From: Thiogranum sp.
GTDB taxonomy: Bacteria; Pseudomonadota; Gammaproteobacteria; DSM-19610
NCBI GenBank assembly: GCA_030148915.1
Contig: JASBSN010000080.1
Span: forward strand, 1-32,617
Direction: 5' to 3'
DNA: 32,617 nucleotides
Shown: piece after piece, positions 1 to 8,008 of the stretch
How the letters are laid out: every line of letters starts with the position of its first letter
Numbering within the stretch: the first letter of the stretch is position 1
Notes under the pieces: model-generated
Seen by the model: the letters and a program-made list of their open reading frames with translations, nothing else
What the model was told of the DNA's origin: nothing
The model's database searches: none
Position numbers and translations under genes: made by a program

Positions 1-776
1 TCTTCGACGTTGTCGGACACAGTCTTGAACAGCATGGAGGTTTCAAACAGCTTGGCCTGAACTTCCGGGTTCTTGATCATGTCGATGACGTCGTTGCCGC
101 GAACCATACCGTCCAATACGGTGCCGTATTCCTGCACGTCCTCGGAGAAGCGCTCAATGGCCATTTCGACATTTTCGCCGTTCAGCGCGAGATTGACGTT
201 GTTGACGATACGCTGGCTGAGCATCAGCTGGCGGGTCGCCAGGTTGATGGTCGTCCGGTCGGCCTTTTTGTCCAGCAGGATATTGACGATTTCCTCATCG
301 TAGGCTTGCAGTTTGGGGATAACTTCGTTAATGACGCCGCCGATCTCCGCGACCGCGACCGCCACCGTTTCTTTGGAACCGAGCACAAAATCGACACTCT
401 TGCGAAAGCTCGCCCAGTTTTTCTCCAGCGCTGAGAGATCGTCATCGACTGACTCGCGACTCGGCGGCAGACCGGTGGCCACGTTGCCGTTGCGCTCTTT
501 GTCCAGCGCGTCTTCAAATCTGTCGCGATACAATGTCAACTGAGCGAATGCATCGGTCACCCCATTGGACGCCTCGAGCGCGTATTTCGCCACCTGCTGC
601 GACAACACCTGCTGCTCGCTGGTATAACCGATGTATTCCTTATCGTAGTCGGCTTGAATGCCAACATACCAGAACACGCCAACCATGGAACTCAACGACA
701 GCAACAAAGCTGCAATCAAGTACATCGTCCGTTTGTGTGAACCCACCTTGGCGTGGGGTTGCTTTGCTGTGCTCAT
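1..776 (-). CDS. pilJ: PilJ, pilus methyl-accepting chemotaxis protein (5' part only)
   Basis: This is the N-terminal 258 or so residues of the transmembrane receptor of the Pil-Chp pathway that controls type IV pilus twitching. The protein begins MSTAKQPHAKVGSHKR, followed by a membrane segment at about residues 18-39 (YLIAALLLSLSSMVGVFWYV). A long helical periplasmic part follows, of the PilJ sensor type, with the motif TRQLMLSQRIVNNVN near residue 190. The HAMP and methyl-accepting signalling domains lie beyond the window edge. It is the last visible gene of the minus-strand pilG-pilH-pilI-pilJ operon and starts 81 bases after pilI. Identification rests on the operon order together with the topology and sensor sequence. 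No stop interrupts the frame up to base 1. Confidence 0.9.
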   Translation of the reverse strand, partial: MSTAKQPHAKVGSHKRTMYLIAALLLSLSSMVGVFWYVGIQADYDKEYIGYTSEQQVLSQQVAKYALEASNGVTDAFAQLTLYRDRFEDALDKERNGNVATGLPPSRESVDDDLSALEKNWASFRKSVDFVLGSKETVAVAVAEIGGVINEVIPKLQAYDEEIVNILLDKKADRTTINLATRQLMLSQRIVNNVNLALNGENVEMAIERFSEDVQEYGTVLDGMVRGNDVIDMIKNPEVQAKLFETSMLFKTVSDNVE

Positions 777-857
777 GTCTCGTCTCCTGACCTAATCGAC
801 TAGCTTCTTCCCAGATGTTTACCAAAACCCCGAATTGAACGCGCTACCCGGTGCCAG

Positions 858-1403
858 CTACACCGCGGCCTGTAAAAATTGCGGCGTTTCGGCAAGCTTG
901 TGCATGCTGAACACACCCCAATGTTCGGCGCCGATACGAAACCCGTGCGCCATATATTCGTGTACTTGCTCGTCGTGGCCGGGCAACTCATCGCAGCGCT
1001 GCTCTTCACGAAAGTGACGCAGCCCGAGCACCGCGTCCACCACCAGCCCCGAATACACCCCCCGATGATTGACCACCAGGATGCGGCTGCGACGATTGAG
1101 CGACGGCGCTGTGTCGTGCAGATAACCCTGCAGATCCATGATCGGCATCAGATTGCCTCGCACGTTGGCGATACCGCACACCCATCGTTTGGTGCGCGGC
1201 ACCTGCGAGAGACTTGGCGGCGCGAGGATTTCAGACACCTCGCCGAGTGGTGCCACCAGGTGCAGATCGCCAAGACGGAAACCGATACCGATCCACTCTT
1301 CCTCGGTTTGCTGTTGCTGCGGTAACCCGAGGGCGTGCTCAAGGCACAACCTCTCCAGACAGGCCAATCGTTGCAGTGGCGATTGAGATGCGTGAGCGGT
1401 CAT
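858..1403 (-). CDS. pilI: PilI, CheW-like coupling protein
   Basis: This 181-residue protein is a CheW-domain adaptor. In the Pil-Chp system PilI couples the receptor PilJ to the histidine kinase ChpA at the inner face of the membrane. The CheW fold runs from about residue 37 (WIGIGFRLGDLHLVAPLGEV) to 175. It includes the typical stretch VPRTKRWVCGIANVRGNLMPIMDL and the later VVNHRGVYSGLVVDAVLGL. The length matches known PilI proteins. The ATG lies 13 bases after the pilH stop and is preceded by a purine-rich AGGCGGGTAGG stretch, so the two genes are very likely co-transcribed. Assignment as PilI rather than another CheW homologue rests on its place between pilH and pilJ. Confidence 0.93.
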   Translation of the reverse strand: MTAHASQSPLQRLACLERLCLEHALGLPQQQQTEEEWIGIGFRLGDLHLVAPLGEVSEILAPPSLSQVPRTKRWVCGIANVRGNLMPIMDLQGYLHDTAPSLNRRSRILVVNHRGVYSGLVVDAVLGLRHFREEQRCDELPGHDEQVHEYMAHGFRIGAEHWGVFSMHKLAETPQFLQAAV

Positions 1404-1416
1404 AGCCTACCCGCCT

Positions 1417-1785
1417 CTAGACCAGTTCAAGCGCGTTGTTGATTTTTTCCATGAGCACTTTTTCGCCAACCGGCTTGGTGAGGAAATCCCGCGCGCCCTG
1501 ACGCAGGCCCCAGACCCGATCCGTTTCCTGGTCCTTGGTGGTTACGATAATTACCGGTATATCCTTGGTGTCGGCGTCTTTGGTCAGCTGTCGGGTAGCC
1601 TGAAAACCGTTGAGACCCGGCATCACCACGTCCATCAGGATCAGGTCCGGCTTGATCTCCCGCGCCCGCTCAATGCCCTCGGTGCCGTTCTCCGCGGTTT
1701 CGACATCAAAGCCGTTCTTCTCCAGTATGCCCTTCAGAACGTGTGCTTCGGTCGGCGAATCATCAACGATCAATATCTGTGCCAT
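1417..1785 (-). CDS. pilH: PilH, twitching-motility response regulator
   Basis: This is a single-domain CheY-like receiver of 122 residues. It receives phosphate from the ChpA kinase and modulates pilus retraction. The sequence begins MAQILIVDDSPTEAHVLKGI, with the acidic pair at residues 8-9, the phospho-acceptor Asp52 in LILMDVVMPGLNG, Thr82-Thr83 and the conserved Lys104 in FLTKPV. I chose the ATG at 1785 because a GAGGT ribosome site sits 7 bases upstream and homologues start there. A longer open frame to 1824 adds 13 residues unlike the family. The gene follows pilG by 61 bases and precedes pilI by 13. Confidence 0.93.
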   Translation of the reverse strand: MAQILIVDDSPTEAHVLKGILEKNGFDVETAENGTEGIERAREIKPDLILMDVVMPGLNGFQATRQLTKDADTKDIPVIIVTTKDQETDRVWGLRQGARDFLTKPVGEKVLMEKINNALELV

Positions 1786-1846
1786 TGGTGTTACCTCTTG
1801 TTTGGTTACTGCGCCCAAGGGCAAATCGATGCCCTGGCATTACCTG

Positions 1847-2323
1847 TCAATACTTACCCTGTACCTGTACGTGGCTACGAATCGCACCCAGCAGTTCGTC
1901 CTTGGTAAATGGTTTGGTCAAGTACTGATCGGAACCGACAATTCGCCCGCGCGCGCGGTCGAACAAACCGTCCTTGCTCGATAGCATGATGACCGGCGTG
2001 TCTTTGAAAACCTGATTGTTCTTGATCAGCGCGCAGGTCTGGTAACCGTCCAGACGCGGCATCATGATGTCGACAAAGATGATGTCCGGTTTTTCATCGG
2101 CGATTTTCGCCAGAGCCTCAAAACCGTCGGTGGCGGTGACCACCTCGCAACCTTCTTTCTTCAGTAGGCTTTCGGCGGTGCGCCGGATGGTTTTCGAGTC
2201 GTCAATAATCATGACTTTCAGAACCCCGACACCGGAGCTCGCCATGGCCGAGTCACTGCGCTCGTCCGACGGCTCGATTTCTTGCGTTTCTTCTGGATCT
2301 ACAATGGTTTGCATACGGCTCAT
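1847..2323 (-). CDS. pilG: PilG, twitching-motility response regulator
   Basis: PilG is the CheY-like receiver of the Pil-Chp pathway that promotes pilus extension. The receiver domain spans about residues 34-155, from LKVMIIDDSKTIRRTAESLL, with phospho-acceptor Asp85 (IIFVDIMMPRLDG), the SSKDG switch loop and Lys137 (QYLTKPF). The receiver part is close to Pseudomonas PilG as I recall it. An acidic N-terminal tail of about 27-33 residues (DPEETQEIEPSDERSD) is longer than usual. A second possible start, the ATG at 2245, would give a family-like length but has no ribosome site that I can see. The start at 2323 has GGGTCAGGT just upstream. It is the first gene of the minus-strand operon and is divergent from gshB across about 205 bases. 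Confidence 0.92.
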   Translation of the reverse strand: MSRMQTIVDPEETQEIEPSDERSDSAMASSGVGVLKVMIIDDSKTIRRTAESLLKKEGCEVVTATDGFEALAKIADEKPDIIFVDIMMPRLDGYQTCALIKNNQVFKDTPVIMLSSKDGLFDRARGRIVGSDQYLTKPFTKDELLGAIRSHVQVQGKY

Positions 2324-2528
2324 ACCTGACCCAATTGTGATGTCCTATGTCGCGCCCGCCGAGCGACAGTTGCCACCGTCAACCCAGGCGTACTTCAAGC
2401 GCCCGATTTGCCGACAGATTTACGCTACAATGACGGCTACACGCTTCTATCGTCCGCTCGACAGTAAACTTTACACTTATGAATTCGTTCACATTCTGTA
2501 AACCCCATCCGCCAACGGTGGAACACCG
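2324..2528. promoter_or_regulatory. Divergent pilG/gshB intergenic region with repeated GTAAAC boxes
   Basis: This 205-base gap must hold promoters for both the minus-strand pil operon and the plus-strand gshB operon. Visible elements are a palindromic GTAAACTTTAC at 2464-2474 and a second GTAAAC at 2498-2503. TTTACA (2470-2475) and TGTAAA (2497-2502) form an inverted pair 21 bases apart. A TACAAT hexamer near 2425 resembles a -10 box on the plus strand but lacks a good -35 box at the right distance. I cannot assign a regulator or a start point. Confidence 0.35.
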
Positions 2529-3488
2529 ATGAGCGTCCAGCTGGGTATCTTGATGGATCCTATCCAGTCCATCAGAGTCTACAAAGACAGCAGCTTCGCT
2601 ATGCTGCTCGCCGCCCAGGCACGTGACTGGGAATTGTTCTATATGGAACAGCCGGATCTGTATCTGCGCGACGCTACGGCATTGGCCCGCATGCGCCGCC
2701 TGCGGGTGCAGGATCAACAGCAGGACTGGTTCGAACTCGACGAGCCGCTCGATCGGCCCCTGGCCGAGCTGGATGTGGTTCTGATGCGCAAGGACCCCCC
2801 GCTGAATCTGGAATTTCTCTATACCACTTACATTCTTGAGCAGGCCGAGCTGGCCGGAGCCCTGGTGGTCAATCGCCCCGAAGCGTTGCGCAACAGCAAC
2901 GAGAAATTGTTTACGGCACGCTTTCCTCAGTGCTGTGCTCCCACCGTGGTCAGCCGCGACCCGGCCCGGCTGCGCAGCTTTCTGGACCAGCAGGCGGATA
3001 TCATCCTTAAGCCCTTGGACGCCATGGGCGGCAGTTCGATATTCCGGGTTCGCGCCGGAGATCCGAATATCAGCGTAATTCTCGAAACCCTCACCGATCT
3101 CGGGCAGCGCAGCGCCATGGCACAAACGTTTATTCCGGCCATCAGCGCCGGCGATAAACGTATCCTGATGATCGATGGGGAGCCGGTCCCCTACGCCCTC
3201 GCGCGCATCCCCGCGGCAGGGGAAACGCGGGGCAACCTGGCCGCCGGCGGGCGCGGCGAAGGCGTCGAGCTGAGCGAGCGCGACCGCTGGATCTGCGCCC
3301 AGGTCGGACCGGAATTGCGCGCCAGGGGTCTGACGTTCGTCGGCCTTGACGTGATTGGCGATTATCTGACCGAAATCAATGTCACCAGCCCCACGTGCAT
3401 CCGCGAACTGGACCGGATTTACGGGCTGGATATTGCCGGGCAGTTGATGGACAGCATTGCCGAAAAACTGCAACCCTCCCCGCGGTGA
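2529..3488 (+). CDS. gshB: Glutathione synthetase
   Basis: GshB is the cytoplasmic ATP-grasp enzyme that joins gamma-glutamylcysteine and glycine to make glutathione. At 319 residues it has the usual bacterial length. Visible family marks are the N-terminal LGILMDPIQSIRVYKDSSFAML, the domain stretch VLMRKDPPLNLEFLYTTYIL, the ATP-binding loop LKPLDAMGGSSIF near residues 162-174 and the C-terminal EINVTSPTCIREL, a hallmark of this enzyme. A GGTGGA ribosome site lies a few bases before the ATG. Its position divergent from pilG is the same as in Pseudomonas. The stop codon overlaps the GTG start of the next gene (GTGA), so the two are probably translated together. Confidence 0.97.
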   Translation: MSVQLGILMDPIQSIRVYKDSSFAMLLAAQARDWELFYMEQPDLYLRDATALARMRRLRVQDQQQDWFELDEPLDRPLAELDVVLMRKDPPLNLEFLYTTYILEQAELAGALVVNRPEALRNSNEKLFTARFPQCCAPTVVSRDPARLRSFLDQQADIILKPLDAMGGSSIFRVRAGDPNISVILETLTDLGQRSAMAQTFIPAISAGDKRILMIDGEPVPYALARIPAAGETRGNLAAGGRGEGVELSERDRWICAQVGPELRARGLTFVGLDVIGDYLTEINVTSPTCIRELDRIYGLDIAGQLMDSIAEKLQPSPR

Positions 3489-4552
3489 ACGGTTTACGCC
3501 TGGTTCTTGCCGCCTTTGCGGCGCTCACGCTGATCGGCTGCGGACAAGCTCGGCAAGACACCTACGAGCAACAACTGATGGCCTTCGGCACCCTGGTCGA
3601 TATCAGCCTCTACGGCGTCGAACCGCAGCAAGCGCGACAGGCCGTCGAGGCGGTCGACGCGCTGTTCCAGCAACAGCATCACGACTGGCATGCCTGGCAA
3701 CGCGGCGAACTCGACTCGCTCAATCAGGCGATTGCCGCCGGCCGCAGCCAGCAAGTCGACGCCTCCATCGTCCACCTCATCGAACTGGGCCAGCGCTTCG
3801 AGCGACTCAGCCACGGCCTGTTCAACCCGGCCATCGGGCACTTATTGAAATTGTGGGGCTTCCAGCAGGACGCACCGGGCCATAGCCCACCGGACCCCGC
3901 TGCGGTGCGCCGCTGGGTTCAGGCCGCGCCGAGCACCCTGCAATTACACATCGACGGGGGTCGCGTCAGCAGCTCCAATCGGGCGGTGAAACTGGACTTC
4001 GGTGGCTTTGCCAAAGGCTATTCGGTAGACACCGCAGTGCGCCTGCTGGAACAGCGTGGCATCCACAACCTGATCGTCAACGCCGGCGGTGATCTGTGTC
4101 TGCGCGGTCGCCACGGTGAACGCCCCTGGCGCATCGGCATACGGTCCGCGGACGGCGCCGGCGTACTGGCAAGCATGGATCTCGAAGGGGCCCACTGCGT
4201 GTTCACCTCCGGCGATTACGAGCGCTACTTCGAGTATCGCGGCAAACGCTACACGCATATTCTCGACCCGCGCAGCGGTTATCCAGCCGCAGGGGTGCAT
4301 TCGGTCACCGTGGTCACGAGCGACGCCGCGCTGGGCGACGCCGCGCTGGCCGACGCCGCGGCCACGGCGCTGTTTGTCGCCGGCGTGCCCGACTGGCAGC
4401 GTATCGCCCGCGCCATGTCTGTAGACGACATTCTGCTGGTCGGCACCGATGGCATCACCTACGTCACCGACGCGCTGCGACCGCTGGTGCATTTTGAACA
4501 GCCGCCGGCCCACCTGGAAAGCGTGCGGTTGGACGCTCAACTGGCGCCCTGA
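3485..4552 (+). CDS. apbE: ApbE-type FAD:protein FMN transferase, lipoprotein
   Basis: ApbE proteins are periplasmic, Mg-dependent enzymes that attach FMN to a Thr or Ser of target flavoproteins such as the Rnf and Nqr subunits. From the GTG at 3485 the protein has 355 residues and begins with a lipoprotein signal ending LTLIGC (Cys19). I prefer this start over the upstream ATG at 3395, which would run inside gshB and bury the signal. Family motifs are complete: NPAIGHLLKLWGF, DFGGFAKGYSVDTA, LIVNAGGDLCLRG, SGDYERYFEYRGKRYTHILD with PRSGYPA, and ADAAATALFV. The gene overlaps gshB by 4 bases. In the Pseudomonas version of this locus, as I remember it, nothing stands between gshB and tonB. No target flavoprotein is encoded in this window. 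Confidence 0.92.
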   Translation: MNGLRLVLAAFAALTLIGCGQARQDTYEQQLMAFGTLVDISLYGVEPQQARQAVEAVDALFQQQHHDWHAWQRGELDSLNQAIAAGRSQQVDASIVHLIELGQRFERLSHGLFNPAIGHLLKLWGFQQDAPGHSPPDPAAVRRWVQAAPSTLQLHIDGGRVSSSNRAVKLDFGGFAKGYSVDTAVRLLEQRGIHNLIVNAGGDLCLRGRHGERPWRIGIRSADGAGVLASMDLEGAHCVFTSGDYERYFEYRGKRYTHILDPRSGYPAAGVHSVTVVTSDAALGDAALADAAATALFVAGVPDWQRIARAMSVDDILLVGTDGITYVTDALRPLVHFEQPPAHLESVRLDAQLAP

Positions 4553-4558
4553 ACGCGG

Positions 4559-4564
4559 TATAAT
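4559..4564 (+). promoter_or_regulatory. Possible -10 box (TATAAT) before the TonB-like gene
   Basis: A perfect TATAAT lies 57 bases before the TonB-like start. No convincing -35 hexamer stands 16-18 bases upstream; the best TTGGAC (4529-4534) is 24 bases away. If used, transcription would start near 4571, exactly at the ATG of a 17-codon frame. Confidence 0.3.
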
Positions 4565-4570
4565 AACTGC

Positions 4571-4624
4571 ATGCTGAAACGCTCACTGTCAGGTCTTGGA
4601 CGCAAAAAGCGACGCCGGTCATGA
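4571..4624 (+). CDS. Possible 17-codon leader frame before the TonB-like gene
   Basis: A short frame encodes a very basic 17-residue peptide (MLKRSLSGLGRKKRRRS). Its stop overlaps the ATG of the TonB-like gene in an ATGA arrangement. That arrangement would allow translational coupling, which could matter because the TonB-like gene has no clear ribosome site of its own. There is no visible ribosome site for the small frame either, although the TATAAT at 4559 would make it nearly leaderless. It may be chance. Confidence 0.15.
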   Translation: MLKRSLSGLGRKKRRRS

Positions 4625-5475
4625 ACGCCACTACACAAGCCCCCTATTCAGCCCCCGGCGCTGACCGTCTCGCCTTGACACTGTTTATCGCCACGGCGCT
4701 TCACGCTTTGGTCATTCTCGGCATCAGCTTCGATGTCTTCGAGCGTCGCCCGGAAGACGCCCTCCCGCCGACGCTGGACATTACCGTAGTCAACCGTAAA
4801 GCCGCCAAAGCTCCGCAGGACTCCGATTATCTGGCCGAGAGCAGTCAGGACGGCGCCGGCAACACCGAGGAAAAAGTACCCCCCAAACAACAGACCGTGG
4901 AGCAGGCGCCACCCCCGAGGCCGGCCCGTGTCACCCCCCCGGCACCCGCCCCGGTCCTGACAGCCAAGACCGCCCGCAAAGAGACCCGCAGCCGTGAGCC
5001 GGCCAAAATCGAGGAAAAACCCGCCGCGGCCAGTGCCGAGGAACTGATCAGCCGCAGCATGGAAATGCTGGCGCTGAACCGGGAGATCCATCAGAATTTG
5101 CAGGTTTATTCCAAGACGCCGAAGAGCAAATTCATCTCCGCACGCACCAAGGAATTCAAATATGCCAGCTACATGCGCGACTGGGTGGCCAAAGTCGAAC
5201 GGGTCGGCGACCTGAACTACCCCGATGCGGCGCGACGCAGGAATCTCTCCGGCAAACTTATTGTCCAGGTGGCTATCTACCCGGACGGTACGGTGCGGGA
5301 AATCACCATCCGCAAGCCGTCCGGCCACAAGATTCTGGACGACGCCGCGGTCCGTATCGTCAAGTTGGCGGCGCCCTTTGCGCCGTTCCCGGAGGATATC
5401 AAGCAGGAAACAGATGTCATGTATATTACCCGTACCTGGGTTTTCACCAGCGGCAACCGTCTGCAGAGCGATTGA
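4621..5475 (+). CDS. tonB: TonB-family energy transducer
   Basis: This 284-residue protein has the standard TonB plan. A short cytoplasmic tail is followed by one membrane helix at about residues 17-37 (LALTLFIATALHALVILGIS). A Pro/Ala/Lys-rich periplasmic linker of about residues 60-135 comes next. The C-terminal TonB domain runs from about residue 175 to the end, with NYPDAARRRNLSGKLIVQVA and the DG-type turn IYPDGTVREITI. It would pass proton-motive energy from ExbB-ExbD to outer-membrane partners, but neither exbB nor exbD is present here. It sits next to gshB and pil genes as tonB3 does in Pseudomonas aeruginosa, where it affects twitching motility. The same role here is an inference from position only. 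Confidence 0.9.
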   Translation: MNATTQAPYSAPGADRLALTLFIATALHALVILGISFDVFERRPEDALPPTLDITVVNRKAAKAPQDSDYLAESSQDGAGNTEEKVPPKQQTVEQAPPPRPARVTPPAPAPVLTAKTARKETRSREPAKIEEKPAAASAEELISRSMEMLALNREIHQNLQVYSKTPKSKFISARTKEFKYASYMRDWVAKVERVGDLNYPDAARRRNLSGKLIVQVAIYPDGTVREITIRKPSGHKILDDAAVRIVKLAAPFAPFPEDIKQETDVMYITRTWVFTSGNRLQSD

Positions 5476-5536
5476 GCGACGCAGCGCTAGTGTTGCGCCC
5501 CTTGTGAAATCCCCATAGCTCACTGATACTGTAAAT

Positions 5537-6100
5537 ATGGTAGAGACGCAGTACCTGACCAACCAGTTCCTCATCGCCATGCCCGGCCTCGAGGATCCCA
5601 ATTTTTACCATTCGGTCACCTATATTTGCGAACATAACGACGAAGGCGCCCTCGGACTGGTGATCAACCGGCCGCTTGGTATGCGCCTGGGTGAAATTCT
5701 CCAGCAGGTCCACCTGGACAATGCCGAGCTCGAGGCCCGCCAGATGTCGGTGCATCTGGGCGGCCCGGTACAACAGGACCGCGGTTTTGTGCTGCACGAC
5801 CCGCTGGGAGACTGGGAAGCGACGCTGAAAGTCACCGATCGTATCGGCATCACCTCCTCGATCGATATTCTCCACGCTATCGCCCGTAACGAAGGGCCGG
5901 ATCGCGCTCTGGTCACACTCGGTTATGCCGGCTGGGGCGCCGGACAGCTGGAGGAGGAGATGGCCGGCAACGCCTGGTTGAGCGGGCCGGCGGACCCGCA
6001 GATTCTGTTCTCTACCCCGGATGACGAACGCTGGCGCGCCGCCGCCGCCTCGCTGGGCGTGAACCTGGATCTGCTCTCGGGGGACGCCGGCCACGCCTGA
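5537..6100 (+). CDS. yqgE: YqgE/AlgH family protein (UPF0301)
   Basis: This 187-residue protein belongs to the YqgE/AlgH family, whose biochemical role is not settled. Family signatures are the opening LTNQFLIAMPGLEDPNFYHS, then VTYICEHNDEGALGLVINRP near residues 28-47, VHLGGPVQQDRGFVLH, and GYAGWGAGQLEEEM in the C-terminal half. It starts 61 bases after the TonB-like gene. Its stop shares one base with the ruvX start (TGATG). The pairing yqgE-ruvX is common across gammaproteobacteria, which supports both calls. In Pseudomonas the name algH came from an effect on alginate, which cannot be assumed here. Confidence 0.95.
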   Translation: MVETQYLTNQFLIAMPGLEDPNFYHSVTYICEHNDEGALGLVINRPLGMRLGEILQQVHLDNAELEARQMSVHLGGPVQQDRGFVLHDPLGDWEATLKVTDRIGITSSIDILHAIARNEGPDRALVTLGYAGWGAGQLEEEMAGNAWLSGPADPQILFSTPDDERWRAAAASLGVNLDLLSGDAGHA

Positions 6101-6534
6101 TGGCAAAACAACTGCGACAGACCGACGACCCGCGCACCCTCACACTGCTCGGGTTCGATTATGGGCGCAAACGTATTGGCGTCGCCGTGGGCCAGACCCT
6201 CACGGCGACCGCTACCGCCCTGACCACGGTGCGCGCGCGCGACGGCAAACCGGACTGGTCGGCCATCAGTACGCTGCTCGCGCAATGGCGGCCGGGCGCG
6301 CTGGTGGTGGGAATACCGTATCATATGGATGGCAGCGAACAGGACATGAGCCGCGCCGCGCAGCGCTTCTGCCGTCAGCTCGAAGGCCGCTATGGCCTGC
6401 CGGTGCACCGCGCTGAAGAGCGGTTGAGCTCCTACACCGTGGAAGCCGCGCTGGGCGCCGGCACGCAGGAGGTCGACCCGCTGGCCGCGCAGGTCATCCT
6501 ACAGGACTGGTTACAGCAACACGCACAACAATGA
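6100..6534 (+). CDS. ruvX: RuvX/YqgF, putative Holliday-junction resolvase or pre-16S rRNA nuclease
   Basis: RuvX (YqgF) is a small RNase H-fold nuclease. It has been linked to 16S rRNA 5'-end maturation and, in some bacteria, to Holliday-junction resolution. The 144-residue protein has the expected acidic residues: Asp in LLGFDYGRKRIGVAVG at about residue 20, Glu in the HRAEERLSSYT stretch, and Asp in EVDPLAAQVILQDWL near the C terminus. A gly-rich VVGIPYHMDGSEQDMS loop is also typical. The N terminus carries about 13 extra residues before the fold begins. The stop overlaps the pyrR ATG by 4 bases. Confidence 0.94.
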   Translation: MAKQLRQTDDPRTLTLLGFDYGRKRIGVAVGQTLTATATALTTVRARDGKPDWSAISTLLAQWRPGALVVGIPYHMDGSEQDMSRAAQRFCRQLEGRYGLPVHRAEERLSSYTVEAALGAGTQEVDPLAAQVILQDWLQQHAQQ

Positions 6535-7031
6535 GCGAAACTTACGACATACCGGCCCTGATCGATCAGATGGCCGGCGAATTGCGCCGGCAGCTACCCA
6601 TTGATGCGCGCACCGTCATGGTCGGCATCCACACCGGTGGAGTCTGGGTCGCCCGGGCGCTGCACGAAAAACTGAGTATCCGTGAACCGCTCGGCGTTCT
6701 GGACATCTCTTTTTACCGGGACGACTTCACCCGTATCGGTATCAACCCCCAAGTGAAACCCTCACAGCTGCCGTTCAACCTCGACGACCGGCACATTATC
6801 CTGGTCGATGACGTGCTGCACACCGGGCGTACGATTCGCGCCGCCATGAACGAGCTGTTCGACTACGGCCGCCCCGCCTCGATCACGCTGGCGGTGTTGA
6901 TCAAGCGCGATGGCCGCGAACTGCCGGTCCAGGCCGACGTGGCCGCCCTCTCCATGCCGCTCGGCGCCAATGAACAGGTCAAACTGAGCGGCCCGCAACC
7001 GCTGAAGCTGGAGATCAGGAGCGTCACATGA
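6531..7031 (+). CDS. pyrR: PyrR, pyrimidine regulator / uracil phosphoribosyltransferase
   Basis: PyrR is a phosphoribosyltransferase-fold protein. In Gram-positive bacteria it attenuates pyr mRNA in response to UMP, and it can also convert uracil and PRPP to UMP. The 166-residue protein has the PRPP-binding motif [22 protein letters not shown] near residues 85-106, the substrate region [13 protein letters not shown] and the family stretch [16 protein letters not shown]. It directly precedes pyrB with a 4-base ATGA overlap, as in Pseudomonas. I see no antiterminator/terminator pair around it, so an attenuation role in this organism is not supported by the sequence. Confidence 0.94.
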   Translation: MSETYDIPALIDQMAGELRRQLPIDARTVMVGIHTGGVWVARALHEKLSIREPLGVLDISFYRDDFTRIGINPQVKPSQLPFNLDDRHIILVDDVLHTGRTIRAAMNELFDYGRPASITLAVLIKRDGRELPVQADVAALSMPLGANEQVKLSGPQPLKLEIRSVT

Positions 7032-8008
7032 GCCGCGCCAATCTGCAGATCACGGACGAGGGAAAGCTACGTCATTTTCTGTCCACCGAGGGCCTGACAC
7101 ACGCGCTGCTCAGCGAAATCCTCGACACCGCGGAATCCTTCGCCGGTGTCACCGAGCAGTCAGTCAAGAAAGTCCCGCTGCTGCGCGGCAGAACCATCGT
7201 CAATCTGTTCTTTGAAGCCAGTACGCGCACCCGCACCACCTTCGAGCTGGCCGCCAAACGCCTTTCGGCCGACGTACTGAATATCAATGTCGAGGCCTCT
7301 GCCACGGTCAAGGGCGAGACCCTGCTCGATACCCTGCGCAATCTTGAAGCCATGCACGTCGACATGTTCGTGGTACGCCACTGTGACAGCGGCACGGCGC
7401 ACTTTATCGCCCGCCATGTACAACCGCACGTCAGCGTCATCAATGCAGGCGACGGCGGCCACGCGCACCCCACCCAGGCGATGCTGGACATGTTCACCAT
7501 CCGCCGGGAAAAAGGCGCTGATTTCGGCCGCCTGCGGGTGGCCATCGTCGGCGACATCGCCCATTCGCGCGTGGCCCGCTCGCAAATCCACGCGCTCAAC
7601 CTGCTCAACACCGGCGAGGTGCGCGTTATCGCGCCGCGCACACTGCTGCCCGCGCACGTCGAATCGCTGGGTGTCAAGGTTTACCACGATCTGCGTGACG
7701 GGCTGCGCGATGTCGATGTGGTGATCATGCTGCGGCTGCAGAACGAGCGCATGAAAGGCGCCATGCTGCCGAGCGAACACGAATACTTCCAGCTCTACGG
7801 TCTGACCGAGGAAAAGCTCTCGATGGCGAGCCCCGATGTCACCGTGATGCACCCGGGGCCGATCAATCGCGGCGTGGAAATGGACTCGCAGGTCGCCGAC
7901 GGCCCGCGCTCGGTGATCCTGCAGCAGGTGACTTACGGCATTGCCGTGCGCATGGCGGTGATGTCCATGGCCATGCAGCAGCGCCCGAGCCTGGAGACCC
8001 ATGTCTAA
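7028..8008 (+). CDS. pyrB: Aspartate carbamoyltransferase, catalytic subunit
   Basis: PyrB condenses carbamoyl phosphate with aspartate in the first committed step of UMP synthesis. The 326-residue protein shows the carbamoyl-phosphate motif [19 protein letters not shown] near residues 60-78 and the [13 protein letters not shown] motif near residue 150. It also has the aspartate-domain motif RLQNERM and the C-terminal [17 protein letters not shown]. An extended N terminus of about 15 residues precedes the core, as in Pseudomonas-type enzymes. It overlaps pyrR by 4 bases and the next gene by 8. In Pseudomonas this subunit forms a dodecamer with the inactive PyrC' encoded just downstream, and the layout here matches. 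No pyrI is present. Confidence 0.97.
   Translation: MSRANLQITDEGKLRHFLSTEGLTHALLSEILDTAESFAGVTEQSVKKVPLLRGRTIVNLFFEASTRTRTTFELAAKRLSADVLNINVEASATVKGETLLDTLRNLEAMHVDMFVVRHCDSGTAHFIARHVQPHVSVINAGDGGHAHPTQAMLDMFTIRREKGADFGRLRVAIVGDIAHSRVARSQIHALNLLNTGEVRVIAPRTLLPAHVESLGVKVYHDLRDGLRDVDVVIMLRLQNERMKGAMLPSEHEYFQLYGLTEEKLSMASPDVTVMHPGPINRGVEMDSQVADGPRSVILQQVTYGIAVRMAVMSMAMQQRPSLETHV

Noticed and set aside
2379-3473. Long open frame on the minus strand across gshB
   Set aside because: It mirrors gshB, shows no family motif and would block the divergent promoter region.
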